Source of the DNA: DASYAE01 sp036501535 | GTDB lineage: Bacteria > Actinomycetota > Actinomycetes > Streptomycetales > Catenulisporaceae | DNA length: 64,000 nt | Direction: 5' to 3' | NCBI GenBank assembly: GCA_036501535.1 | Contig: DASYAE010000209.1 | Location: 34,361 to 98,360, forward strand | The notes under the pieces: generated by a model | The model's database searches: none | Told to the model about the DNA's origin: nothing | Seen by the model: only the letters and a program-made list of their open reading frames with translations | Position numbers and translations under genes: made by a program | Shown: positions 15,029 through 23,394 of the stretch, one piece after another | Position numbering within the stretch: position 1 is the first letter of the stretch | How the letters are laid out: every line of letters starts with the position of its first letter

Positions 15029-17422
15029 TCAGCCGGCGTCCGGCCGGAACCGGCGCAGCCGCAGGCTGTTGGAGACCACGAACACCGAGGAGCCGGCCAT
15101 CGCGGCCCCCGCGATCAGAGGGCTGAGCAGGCCGGCGGCGGCCAGCGGCAGCGCGGCCAGGTTGTAGGCGAAGGCCCAGAACAGGTTGCCCTCGATCACC
15201 GCGAGGGTGCGCCGGGCCAGCCGGATCGCGTCGGCCGCGCAGCGCAGGTCGCCGCGCACCAGGGTCAGGTCGGCCGCCTCGATCGCCGCGTCGGTCCCGG
15301 TGCCCATCGCCAGGCCGAGATCGGCGCCGGCCAGCGCGGCCGCGTCGTTCACCCCGTCGCCGACCATCGCGACGGTCCGGCCCTCCCGCTGCAGCCGGGC
15401 CACCTCCGCGGCCTTCTGCTCCGGCTGCACCCCCGCGACGACCCGCTCGATGCCGACCTCGGCGGCGATCGCCCGCGCGGCGGCCGGATTGTCGCCGGTC
15501 AGCAGGACCGGCTTGAGGCCCAGCGCGCGCAGCCGGCGCACCGCCTCGGCGGAGGTCGGCTTCACCGTGTCCGAGACCACCAGGACGCCGCGCACCGCGC
15601 CGTCCCAGCCGACCGCGACGACCGTGCGGCCCTCGCCCTCGGCCGCGTCCCGCGCCTCGGCCAGCGCCGGCGGCAGACCGGCAGCCGAGCCCAGCCCGAA
15701 CTCGCCCGGCCGCCCGACGAAGACGTCGAACTTCCGCGCGCCGTCAACGCCGTCAACGCCGCCAGCGCCGTCGCAGTCCTCGACCACCCCGCGCACCCCG
15801 AGCCCGGCCCGGCCGGCGAAGTCGCGGACCCGGGGCAGCGCGCCCGCCGCCTGCGCCCGGGCGGCCTTGGCGACCGCGGCGCCGATCGGGTGTTCGGAGG
15901 CGGCCTCGACGGCACCGGCGAGCCGCAGCACCCGCGCCGGATCCTCGCCCGGCGCCGCGGCGACCGAGACCAGCGCCATCGCGCCGGTGGTCACCGTGCC
16001 GGTCTTGTCCAGCAGGACCGTGTCGATCCGCCGGGTCGACTCGAGCGCTTGCGGGCCCTTGATCAGGATGCCGAGCTGCGCGCCGCGGCCGGTGCCGACC
16101 AGCAGCGCGGTCGGGGTGGCCAGGCCCAGCGCGCAGGGGCAGGCGATGATCAGCACGGCCACCGCCGCGGAGAAGGCCCGCCCCGAGCCGCCGCCGGCCA
16201 GCAGCCACCCGGCCGCGGTCGCCGCCGCGGCCGCCAGCACCAGCGGCACGAAGACCGCGGCGACCCGGTCGGCCAGCCGCTGCACCGCGGCCTTGCCCGA
16301 CTGCGCCTCGACCACCAGCCGGGTGATCTGCGCCAGCCGGGTGTCCTCGCCGACCCGGCCGGCCCGCACCACGAGCCGGCCGCCGAGGTTCACCGTGGCG
16401 CCGGTCACCGCCGCGCCGGGGGAGACCTCGATCGGGCTGCTCTCCCCGGTCAGCAGGCTCGCGTCGATCGCCGACGAGCCCTCGACGACCACGCCGTCCG
16501 CGGCGATCTTCTCGCCGGGGCGGACCAGGAACAGGTCGTCCACCGCCAGGCGGGCGGCCGGAATACGCACCTCGTGCCCGTCACGCAGCACCGCGACGTC
16601 CTTGGCTCCCAGATGCAGCAGTGCCTCCAGCGCCGCGCCCGACCGGCGCTTGGCCCGCGCCTCGAAGTAGCGCCCGGCCAGCAGGAACACGATCACGGCC
16701 GACGCGGCCTCGAAGTAGGTCTGGCCGCCGGCCGATCCGCGGTCGATGAAGGCGAACGGCATCCGCATCCCGATCCGCCCCGCGCCGCCGAAACAGAGCG
16801 CGTACAAGGACCAGGAGTAGGCGGCCAGCGTGCCGAGGCTGATCAGCGTGTCCATCGTCGCGGCGCCGTGCCGCAGGTTGGTCCACGCGGCCCGGTGGAA
16901 CGGCAGGCCGGCCCAGAACACCACCGCGGTGGCCAGGACCAGCGAGAGCCACTGCCAGCCGGGGAACTGCAGCGCGGGAACCATCCCGGTGGCGACCGTC
17001 GGGCCCGCGAGCACGGCGGCCGCGGTGAGGCGCCGGCGCAGCCTCGCGGCAGTCCCGTCTGCGTCGGCGCCGTGGTCCGACCGGTCACCGGTATCCACAG
17101 GGGCGGCGCCGTATCCGGCCGTGCGCACGGCCTCGATCAGATCCGAGACGGCGACGTCCGGCGCGTGCTCCACCGCCGCCTGCTCGGTCGCGAAGTTGAC
17201 CGTCGCGGTGACCCCGTCGAGCCGGTTGAGCCGGCGCTCGATCCTGGTCGCGCACGCGGCGCACGTCATCCCGACGATGTCGAGGCGCGTCCGTACGGGT
17301 GACTGGCCGGGGTGGGCCGTCAGGCTGATCTCCAGCTGCCTCGGTGTTGCCGCACGGGTCCGCTCGGGGCCCGGCTCGCTGTTCGTCGTCGTCTTCGTCG
17401 TCACCGCTCTGTCCCCGCTCAT
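15029..17422 (-). CDS. copA: Copper-exporting P1B-type ATPase CopA
   Basis: A 797-residue membrane pump that exports Cu+ using ATP. One N-terminal heavy-metal domain carries the CxxC site (GMTCAAC, about residues 52-57). The membrane CPC motif is present (IIACPCALGLATPTAL), as are the phosphorylation site DKTGTVT, the HP motif (SEHPIG), TGDN and the hinge MVGDGVNDAAAL. The CPC motif and MTCAAC domain fit the Cu+ subgroup. The frame is open to a TTG at 17446, inside csoR. ATG 17422, 10 bases after the csoR stop, is the more natural start. It is co-transcribed with csoR and thus copper-inducible. Its stop lies in an 11-bp tandem duplication. Confidence 0.95.
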   Translation of the reverse strand: MSGDRAVTTKTTTNSEPGPERTRAATPRQLEISLTAHPGQSPVRTRLDIVGMTCAACATRIERRLNRLDGVTATVNFATEQAAVEHAPDVAVSDLIEAVRTAGYGAAPVDTGDRSDHGADADGTAARLRRRLTAAAVLAGPTVATGMVPALQFPGWQWLSLVLATAVVFWAGLPFHRAAWTNLRHGAATMDTLISLGTLAAYSWSLYALCFGGAGRIGMRMPFAFIDRGSAGGQTYFEAASAVIVFLLAGRYFEARAKRRSGAALEALLHLGAKDVAVLRDGHEVRIPAARLAVDDLFLVRPGEKIAADGVVVEGSSAIDASLLTGESSPIEVSPGAAVTGATVNLGGRLVVRAGRVGEDTRLAQITRLVVEAQSGKAAVQRLADRVAAVFVPLVLAAAAATAAGWLLAGGGSGRAFSAAVAVLIIACPCALGLATPTALLVGTGRGAQLGILIKGPQALESTRRIDTVLLDKTGTVTTGAMALVSVAAAPGEDPARVLRLAGAVEAASEHPIGAAVAKAARAQAAGALPRVRDFAGRAGLGVRGVVEDCDGAGGVDGVDGARKFDVFVGRPGEFGLGSAAGLPPALAEARDAAEGEGRTVVAVGWDGAVRGVLVVSDTVKPTSAEAVRRLRALGLKPVLLTGDNPAAARAIAAEVGIERVVAGVQPEQKAAEVARLQREGRTVAMVGDGVNDAAALAGADLGLAMGTGTDAAIEAADLTLVRGDLRCAADAIRLARRTLAVIEGNLFWAFAYNLAALPLAAAGLLSPLIAGAAMAGSSVFVVSNSLRLRRFRPDAG

Positions 17423-17432
17423 CGAATCCGCA

Positions 17433-17720
17433 TCACGAACGCACAAGCCGCGCGATCGCGTCGTTGGCCTCCTTGACCCTCGCCGCCGCGTTCTCCCCGC
17501 CTTCGGCGATCGCGCCGGCCACGCAGTGCCCGATGTGCTCTTCCAACAGGCCCAGCGCCACCGACTCCAGGGCCCGGTTCACCGCGGAGATCTGGGTGAG
17601 GATGTCTATGCAGTACTTGTCCTCGTCGACCATCCGCTGCAGGCCCCTGACCTGACCCTCGATCCGGCGGAGCCGTTTGAGGTAGTCGTCCTTGCGCCCG
17701 GCGTATCCGTACTGCCCCAT
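17433..17720 (-). CDS. csoR: Copper-sensing repressor CsoR
   Basis: A 95-residue all-helical repressor of the DUF156/CsoR family. The Cu+ ligand set Cys-His-Cys is present: C in DKYCIDIL and H/C in EEHIGHCV. The DNA-contact segment YLKRLRRIEGQVRGLQRM is typical. Copper binding releases the operator. It is the first gene of the csoR-copA operon and lies directly downstream of a matching operator, so autoregulation is expected. ATG 17720 follows GGAGACGCGG on the coding strand. Confidence 0.95.
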   Translation of the reverse strand: MGQYGYAGRKDDYLKRLRRIEGQVRGLQRMVDEDKYCIDILTQISAVNRALESVALGLLEEHIGHCVAGAIAEGGENAAARVKEANDAIARLVRS

Positions 17721-17757
17721 CCGCGTCTCCTGTGTCTGTGTCCGGCACCCGCACCAA

Positions 17758-17777
17758 ACTATACCCCCCTATGGTAT
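17758..17777 (-). promoter_or_regulatory. CsoR operator and -10 box of the csoR-copA operon
   Basis: ATACCCCCCTATGGTAT at 17761-17777 matches the GC-rich core with ATAC/GTAT arms known for CsoR operators. It overlaps TATAGT (minus strand, 17763-17758), a good -10 hexamer 37 bases upstream of the csoR start. Bound CsoR would block this promoter. Confidence 0.8.
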
Positions 17778-18021
17778 CTGCCCAGGCCGCCCGGCGCAGC
17801 CCGGAGCCGCAACGCAACCTGTGGCGGCCTTCCGGCGTCTCCACTTCCGGCGGCACCCGGCCGCGGCCTGCCGCGCCGCCGGGCCGAGCGGCGTAACCTG
17901 AGCACCAGGCGCACCGGTGAAGGACAAGTTCCGCATCGCGGGCGCCTGTGTGCGTCGTGGTTTTGGTCCGTCATGGCGTTGGCTGACTGACGAGTGTGCG
18001 AAAGGCGGCGAGCGGAACCGG

Positions 18022-19437
18022 ATGCGCGACTATCTGATGGTCCTGGCCGTCGCGTTCGCCGTGACGTACCTGACGACCGGCCCGATCAGGGTCGCCGGCA
18101 TCCGCTTCGGCGCGATGACGGCGCTGCGCGAGCGCGACGTGCACAAGGTGCCCACCCCGCGCCTCGGCGGCCTGGCGATGTACCTCGGCATGCTCGCCGC
18201 GCTCGCCTTCGCCGACCACACCCCGATGCTGCAGCAGTGGGTCTTCGTCGAGTCGCCGACGGTCCGCGCCCTGCTGTGGGGATCGGGCCTGCTGATGGTG
18301 ATCGGCGTGATCGACGACCGCTGGGGCGTCGACGCGTTCATCAAGCTCGCCGGCCAGGCCCTGGCCGCCTCGGTGATGGTGCTCAACGGCGTGTACATCA
18401 CCTGGTTGCCGATCCCCGGGATCGGCGTGCTCCAGCTGGACCAGAACACCGCCGACGTGGTCTCGATCCTGATCGTGGTCGTCATGATCAACGCGGTCAA
18501 CTTCGTGGACGGGCTCGACGGCCTGGCCGCCGGCATGGTGGCGATCGCCGCGCTGGCGTTCTTCGTCTTCGACTACCGGCTCTGGTACGGGTACCAGATC
18601 TCCGGCGCCGCGCCCTCGGTCATGGTCGCCGCCATCGTGGTCGGGATGTGTGCCGGATTCCTGTGCCACAACTGGAACCCGGCCCGGATCTTCATGGGCG
18701 ACTCCGGCGCCATGCTGCTCGGCCTGCTGCTCGCCGCGACCTTCCTGCTGATCGGCCAGGTCGACCCGGACCAGGTCTCGGCCGCGGCCGGATCGCAGAC
18801 CAGCGCCACGCACAAGACCCTCGCCTTCTACATCCCGCTGGTGCTGCCGCTCTCCTGCCTGGCACTGCCGATCATGGACATGGTGATGGCGGTGGTCCGG
18901 CGCACCCGGGCCGGCCGCTCCCCGTTCTCCGCGGACGCCCAGCACCTGCACCACCGGCTGCTGCAGATCGGCCACTCGACCCGTCGCGCGGTGCTGATCA
19001 TGTACGTGTGGGCGGCGCTGATCTGCGCGCTGGTCCTGTGGGTCACGGTCACCCCGGCGCACCGCGCGCCGATCGAGGTCGCCATGGTGGCGCTCGTCGC
19101 GGCGATGGTCTTCCTGCTGCTGCCCAGAGCCCGCAAGCACATCGACGACCGGGCCGCCAGGATCGGGCGCGGCATCGGGGAATTCGGGCCGTCCGGGGGC
19201 GGGCGCCGCGGCCGGCGGCATGTACCCACGGTGCAGGTCCAGTCGCCCGACGCAGCCGAACCGGCCGAGGCGCACCCGGAACCGGGCCGTGCGGCGTCGG
19301 ATGCGGCGCTCTGGCGCGCGGCTCCGCCGACCGCCGCGGCTACAGATCCACCGGACTTCGCACACAGCGCGGCTCGAGACAGGCGCCCCGGCGGGGACGC
19401 GCACAGCGACTCGGCCCCCCCGTGGCGAGGCGTCTGA
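18022..19437 (+). CDS. wecA: WecA/TagO-type undecaprenyl-phosphate N-acetylglucosaminyl-1-phosphate transferase
   Basis: A 471-residue integral membrane enzyme of the MraY/WecA family. It starts polymer synthesis by moving a sugar-1-phosphate from UDP-sugar to a polyprenyl phosphate lipid. Family motifs are HKVPTPRLGG (cytosolic loop 1), the Asp pair IGVIDDRWGVD, NFVDGLDGLAAG, IFMGDSGAMLLG and the terminal HHRLLQIGHS. About eleven membrane helices are followed by a long basic, disordered cytoplasmic tail from about residue 375. ATG 18022 starts directly before the first helix; in-frame sequence upstream to 17917 is not typical. Its place just upstream of the ATP synthase genes is the common actinobacterial order. 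Exact sugar specificity is inferred from the family. Confidence 0.9.
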   Translation: MRDYLMVLAVAFAVTYLTTGPIRVAGIRFGAMTALRERDVHKVPTPRLGGLAMYLGMLAALAFADHTPMLQQWVFVESPTVRALLWGSGLLMVIGVIDDRWGVDAFIKLAGQALAASVMVLNGVYITWLPIPGIGVLQLDQNTADVVSILIVVVMINAVNFVDGLDGLAAGMVAIAALAFFVFDYRLWYGYQISGAAPSVMVAAIVVGMCAGFLCHNWNPARIFMGDSGAMLLGLLLAATFLLIGQVDPDQVSAAAGSQTSATHKTLAFYIPLVLPLSCLALPIMDMVMAVVRRTRAGRSPFSADAQHLHHRLLQIGHSTRRAVLIMYVWAALICALVLWVTVTPAHRAPIEVAMVALVAAMVFLLLPRARKHIDDRAARIGRGIGEFGPSGGGRRGRRHVPTVQVQSPDAAEPAEAHPEPGRAASDAALWRAAPPTAAATDPPDFAHSAARDRRPGGDAHSDSAPPWRGV

Positions 19438-19661
19438 CCTGGTATCGGGTTCGCCGCAACCGAATACGCCGATTGCCGCCAACCGCTTGTCGATCCGTCG
19501 GCACAGTGTGCGTGATCTAAGCCACCCCGACCCGGTAAAGACGCGCACTGTTACTTGTGATAGGTTTCACGAGCGTAAGGCGAATCGTTCGGCAGGAGAG
19601 CGAATCCTTACCACCCGACCGAACTTGTGACCCCACGAAGCGACTTGACGGAGCCACAACA
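19438..19661 (+). promoter_or_regulatory. Leader region of the ATP synthase operon
   Basis: 224 bases between wecA and atpI with lower GC than the flanks. TAGGTT at 19561-19566 resembles a -10 box but lacks a good -35, so the promoter call is tentative. GACGGAG ahead of ATG 19662 serves as ribosome site. No gene or clear hairpin is seen. Confidence 0.35.
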
Positions 19662-20108
19662 ATGCAGGCCGATGACGTCCGTGCGCTACGGCAATGTGCC
19701 GTGACGACCGCGGCTGTCGGCGTTGCCGGGGCCGCCGTCGGCGCCGTGGCGGACGGTGGTAAAGGCGTCCTCGGAGCCGTCATCGCCCTCGCGGTGGTGA
19801 ACGCCTTCTTCCTGATCTCCTTCGCGGCGATGCGCCGCGCGGCGCGGGCCGGCCTCCAGGCCATGATGCCCACCGCGCTCGGCACCTATCTCGCCAAGAT
19901 CATTGTCCTGATCGCGCTGGTGGCCCTGTTCCGCGACAGCACCGTCTTCAACGGCCGCGTGTTCGGCCTGACCGCGGTGGCCTGCGTGCTGGCCTGGACC
20001 GGCGCGCAGGTGCGGCTGTGGATGACCGACCGGACCTTCCGGCTCGACCCGGTGCCGGCCGCCGCGCCGGCCCTGGCCCCGTCGAAGCCGAACGCCGGAG
20101 AGCTGTGA
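19662..20108 (+). CDS. atpI: AtpI-like ATP synthase assembly protein
   Basis: A 148-residue membrane protein with four hydrophobic segments: AVTTAAVGVAGAAVGAVADG, VLGAVIALAVVNAFFLISFA, LAKIIVLIALVALF and FGLTAVACVLAWTGAQ. It matches the layout of the 'ATP synthase I' gene that opens actinobacterial atp operons; AtpI assists c-ring assembly. ATG 19662 is preferred because MQADDVRALRQ matches the short soluble N-terminus of relatives, although the frame is open to 19557. A second protein of related role follows directly. Confidence 0.78.
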   Translation: MQADDVRALRQCAVTTAAVGVAGAAVGAVADGGKGVLGAVIALAVVNAFFLISFAAMRRAARAGLQAMMPTALGTYLAKIIVLIALVALFRDSTVFNGRVFGLTAVACVLAWTGAQVRLWMTDRTFRLDPVPAAAPALAPSKPNAGEL

Positions 20109-20241
20109 TCCGCCGTGACCCACACGCCGCGCCGCGCCGCCTCCCGGATCAGCCATCGGGCCCGGCCCGGCCACGCGCTGCGGCGTCGGCGCGGGGCGGA
20201 GCTGTGCCGCGAGCACACCGGCGCGCGCACCGGTGCGGGCG

Positions 20242-20565
20242 ATGAGCCCGACGACCCGGCCCGCGGCTGAGACTCCGGCCGACCCGTCCGGCCGCGGCGC
20301 CGAACGATCCGCGCGGCCCGCAGACGCGGTCCGGCCCGGAACCCCCGACGAGCACGAGCAGCGCGCCGCCGCCCGCCAGAACGACGTGGCGATGTGGGGG
20401 ATCGTGGGCCACATGGCCTCCGCGCTGACCGTCTACGGCGGCCTCGGCTACCTGCTCGGCCGGCTGACCGGCCACCCGATCCTGTTGTTGTTCGGCGCCC
20501 TGTTCGGCTTGGTCCTGTCGCTCGGCTACACGATCTACACGGCCAACAAGAACATGCCGAAGTGA
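20242..20565 (+). CDS. AtpZ-like ATP synthase-associated membrane protein
   Basis: A 107-residue protein. A charged, disordered N-terminus (1-50) precedes two membrane helices: MWGIVGHMASALTVYGGLGYLL and ILLLFGALFGLVLSLGYTIYT. The W-x-x-x-G-H-M...GGLGYLLGR pattern is that of the AtpZ/AtpI 'putative F0F1-ATPase subunit' family, two-helix partners in Fo assembly possibly involved in divalent cation handling. ATG 20242 or GTG 20233 could start it; neither has a strong ribosome site. Together with the preceding AtpI-like gene this gives two Fo assembly proteins before atpB. Confidence 0.75.
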   Translation: MSPTTRPAAETPADPSGRGAERSARPADAVRPGTPDEHEQRAAARQNDVAMWGIVGHMASALTVYGGLGYLLGRLTGHPILLLFGALFGLVLSLGYTIYTANKNMPK

Positions 20566-20730
20566 AGCACGGCGTCCGCGGCCCGGCCGCGGCGCGGCAC
20601 CGGACGGCCCCGCGCAGGCGGGCCCGGCCGGGGCCCGGCGCCGCGCCGGCAGCGCCCACGAGCCCAGCACCACAGACCCCAGACACCATGAGACGGCGAG
20701 TCAGCCCCCGCCCGCCGAAGGAGTGAACCG

Positions 20731-21543
20731 GTGAGTACCACGGCAACCGCGAGCACCGTGCTCGCCTCCGGCTGCCATCTGTTCTCCGGGTGCCCTTTCC
20801 CCGCACCCAGCGCCGACAGCTTCGTGTTCAGCCCGCTGTTCAAGATCGGCGGCTTCGGCTTCACCTGGCCGATGCTGCTGTGCCTGATCGCCTCCGCCAG
20901 CGTTTGCGTGTTCTTCTTCACCGCGTTCCGCGCGCCGAAGCTGGTGCCGCGCGGCGCGCAGAACGTCGGCGAGCTCGGCTACCTGTTCATCCGGGATCAG
21001 ATCGCCCGGCCGATGATCGGCGAGCAGGGGGACACCTTCGTGCCCTTCCTGTTCTCGCTGTTCTTCTTCATCTGGACGATGAACCTGATGGAGATCATCC
21101 CGATCGCGGCGTTCCCGGTGACCTCGAAGATCGCCTTCCCGATGTCCCTGGTGGCCATGGTGTACGTCACCTACTGGTTCCAGGCGATCAAGCACTACGG
21201 CTTCTTCGGCTTCCTGCGCTCGATCATCCCGTCCGGCGTTCCCGTCGGGGTGCTGGTCCTGCTGGTCCCGGTCGAGTGGCTCAGGGTCCTGGTGATCCAG
21301 CCGTTCACCCTGACCATCCGGCTGTTCGCGAACATGTTCTCCGGGCACCTGCTGGTGGCCGTGTTCGTCGCGGCCACCTGGTACCTGGCCAGCGCCTCCA
21401 TCGGCGCGCTGTTCTCGGCCGGCTCCGCGGTCATGATCGTGGTGATCACCGGCTTCGAGATGGTCATCCAGGCGCTGCAGGCGTTCATCTTCACCATGCT
21501 CACCGCGCAGTACATCGGCGAGTCGCACGCGGCCGGCCACTGA
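20731..21543 (+). CDS. atpB: ATP synthase Fo subunit a
   Basis: A 270-residue polytopic membrane subunit forming the proton half-channels against the c-ring. The essential arginine lies in QPFTLTIRLFANMFSGHLL, followed by the conserved C-terminal helix segment GFEMVIQALQAFIFTMLTAQYIGES. GTG 20731 follows AAGGAG. An N-terminal stretch with two cysteines (ASGCHLFSGCPFP) precedes the first helix and is not needed for catalysis. It is the first structural gene of the operon. Confidence 0.96.
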   Translation: MSTTATASTVLASGCHLFSGCPFPAPSADSFVFSPLFKIGGFGFTWPMLLCLIASASVCVFFFTAFRAPKLVPRGAQNVGELGYLFIRDQIARPMIGEQGDTFVPFLFSLFFFIWTMNLMEIIPIAAFPVTSKIAFPMSLVAMVYVTYWFQAIKHYGFFGFLRSIIPSGVPVGVLVLLVPVEWLRVLVIQPFTLTIRLFANMFSGHLLVAVFVAATWYLASASIGALFSAGSAVMIVVITGFEMVIQALQAFIFTMLTAQYIGESHAAGH

Positions 21544-21632
21544 CCGTGCCGGCCCCGCGCGGCCTTCGCGCACCAACCACAAGCCAACCGGTGGAAAGCC
21601 CTCCGGTTCGACCCGAAGGAAAGTAACCAGCA

Positions 21633-21878
21633 ATGTCCTCCGCAATCGTTGACATCGCCGGACAGAACAACGTCACCGGATCTCTCAGCGCCGTCGCCTA
21701 CGGACTCGCGGCCATCGGCCCGGGCGTCGGCATCGGCCTCATCTTCGGCCACGGCGTCGAGGCCATGGCCCGGCAGCCCGAGCTTCGCGGCATGATCCAG
21801 ACCAACATGTACATCGGCTTCGCGTTGACCGAGGCTCTGGCGCTGCTCGGCATCGTCATCCCGTTCATCTTCAAGTAA
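21633..21878 (+). CDS. atpE: ATP synthase Fo subunit c
   Basis: An 81-residue helical hairpin that forms the rotor ring. Helix 1 is Gly-rich (YGLAAIGPGVGIGLIFGHG), the polar loop is ARQPE, and the proton-carrying carboxylate is Glu in GFALTEALALLG of helix 2. ATG 21633 follows GAAGGAAAG, a strong ribosome site in keeping with the high copy number of this subunit. Confidence 0.97.
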   Translation: MSSAIVDIAGQNNVTGSLSAVAYGLAAIGPGVGIGLIFGHGVEAMARQPELRGMIQTNMYIGFALTEALALLGIVIPFIFK

Positions 21879-21908
21879 GCCGCCCCCGGACAGCCAGGGA
21901 GGCACCCC

Positions 21909-22505
21909 GTGAGCGCAAAAGTCGTATATCTCGCCGACGCGAACCCGATCGTCCCGGACTGGCAGGAGATGGCCTTCGGCGCGGCCGCCTTCGTCATCGT
22001 CTTCTTCTTCCTGTATCGCAAGGTCCTGCCGAACATCCGCCGGATCCTGCAGGAGCGGGCCGAGGCGATCGAGGGCGGGCTGACCAAGGCCGAGGCCGCG
22101 CAGGCCGAGGCCGAGCGGATCCGGTCCGAGTTCACCCAGCGGCTCGCCGAGTCCCGGCACGAGGCGGCCGAGCTGCGGGCCAAGGCCCAGGCCGAGGGCG
22201 CGGCGCTGGTGGACAAGGCGCGCGAGGAGGCCAACCGGCAGCGCGAGTCGATCGTCGCCGCGGGACGGGCGCAGTTGGCCGCCGACCGCAACGCCGCGGT
22301 CGCGGTGCTGCGCTCGGACCTGGGCAAGCTCGCGGTCGAGCTGGCCGACCGGATCGTCGGGGAGCGGGCCGCTGATCCGGCCCTGCAGGAGCGGATCGTG
22401 GACCGCTTCCTGGACGACCTCGACAGCCGGCTCGGCGAGCGCGGCCCGGCGGCCCGGCCGGTCGCCGCCGGCTCCGGGCCGGCCGAGCCGGAACAGGCCG
22501 GCTGA
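21909..22505 (+). CDS. atpF: ATP synthase Fo subunit b
   Basis: A 198-residue peripheral stalk subunit. A single membrane helix (about 22-42, AFGAAAFVIVFFFLYRKVLP) precedes a long charged helix rich in Ala, Glu and Arg, ending in a Pro/Ala tail. GTG 21909 follows GGGAGGCACCCC. The stop TGA shares its A with the ATG of atpH, so the two are translationally coupled. Confidence 0.95.
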   Translation: MSAKVVYLADANPIVPDWQEMAFGAAAFVIVFFFLYRKVLPNIRRILQERAEAIEGGLTKAEAAQAEAERIRSEFTQRLAESRHEAAELRAKAQAEGAALVDKAREEANRQRESIVAAGRAQLAADRNAAVAVLRSDLGKLAVELADRIVGERAADPALQERIVDRFLDDLDSRLGERGPAARPVAAGSGPAEPEQAG

Positions 22506-23314
22506 TGCGCGGCGCGAGTCGGGAGTCGCTCGAGCAGGCCCGCGAGGCGCTGGCCGCGCTGACCTCGGTCGGCTCCACCGACCTGACCGCCCTGTCCGAC
22601 GACCTGGCCGCGATCGGCGCCGCCGTGGACGGCAACGTCGCGCTGCGCCGGCTGCTCAGCGACCCGGCCCGGCCCGGCGACGCGCGCGCCGCCCTGATCG
22701 GCGACCTGCTGCGCGGCAAGGTCGGCGACCCGGCGCTGGACCTGGTCTCCGGCGTGGTGCGGTCCCGCTGGGCCGGCCCGCGCGACCTGGCCGACGCGCT
22801 GGACGTGCTGGCCACCGAGGCCGAGCTGGCGCTGGCCGAGAAGGCCGGGGCGCTGGACGCGGTGGAGGACGACCTGTTCCGGTTCGGCCGGATCCTGGCC
22901 GCGGAGCCCGAGCTGGCCTCGGCGCTCTCCGAGCGCATCCCGGCCGCGCAGCGCACCTCGCTGATCGACTCGCTGCTGGCCGGCAAGGCGAACCCGTCCT
23001 CGCTGCGGCTGATCCGCCGGCTGGTCGGCGCCCCGCGCGGCCGCTCGGTGACCGCCGGCGTCGAGGAGCTCAACCAGATCGCCGCGGAGCGCCGCCAGCG
23101 GCTCACCGCGCTGGTCATCGCCGCGGTGCCGCTGACCGAGGCGCAGCGCGACCGGCTGGCCCGGATCCTGACCCGGTCCTACGGCCGGCAGGTGCGGCTT
23201 AACGTGGAACTGGACGAAAAGCTCGTCGGAGGACTGACCGTCCGCATTGGGGACGATTTCATCGACGGCTCGCTCTCCGGCCGGATCGCCGAGGCCGCCC
23301 GCACCGCGTCGTGA
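22505..23314 (+). CDS. atpH: ATP synthase F1 subunit delta
   Basis: A 269-residue stator subunit joining b to the F1 head. The C-terminal OSCP/delta domain is clear: ALVIAAVPLTEAQRDRLARI and VRLNVELDEKLVGGLTVRIG. It is longer than the roughly 180-residue enterobacterial protein; the extra N-terminal helical region is normal for actinobacteria. Its start overlaps the atpF stop by one base. Confidence 0.95.
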   Translation: MRGASRESLEQAREALAALTSVGSTDLTALSDDLAAIGAAVDGNVALRRLLSDPARPGDARAALIGDLLRGKVGDPALDLVSGVVRSRWAGPRDLADALDVLATEAELALAEKAGALDAVEDDLFRFGRILAAEPELASALSERIPAAQRTSLIDSLLAGKANPSSLRLIRRLVGAPRGRSVTAGVEELNQIAAERRQRLTALVIAAVPLTEAQRDRLARILTRSYGRQVRLNVELDEKLVGGLTVRIGDDFIDGSLSGRIAEAARTAS

Positions 23315-23394
23315 ACCCGTAACACCGAACACCGAACCAGGCAGCATTCGTGGGCGAGGGCCCGACACTGAACTTTGAGGAGTTAGGAAGACTC

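Noticed and set aside
20109..20241. Small gene between atpI and the AtpZ-like gene
   Set aside because: The only frame is Arg/Ala/Pro-rich, overlaps the next gene's start and shows no conserved pattern.
23350..23394. GTG start for atpA 15 codons earlier
   Set aside because: ATG 23395 has the better ribosome site and gives the standard N-terminus of the subunit.
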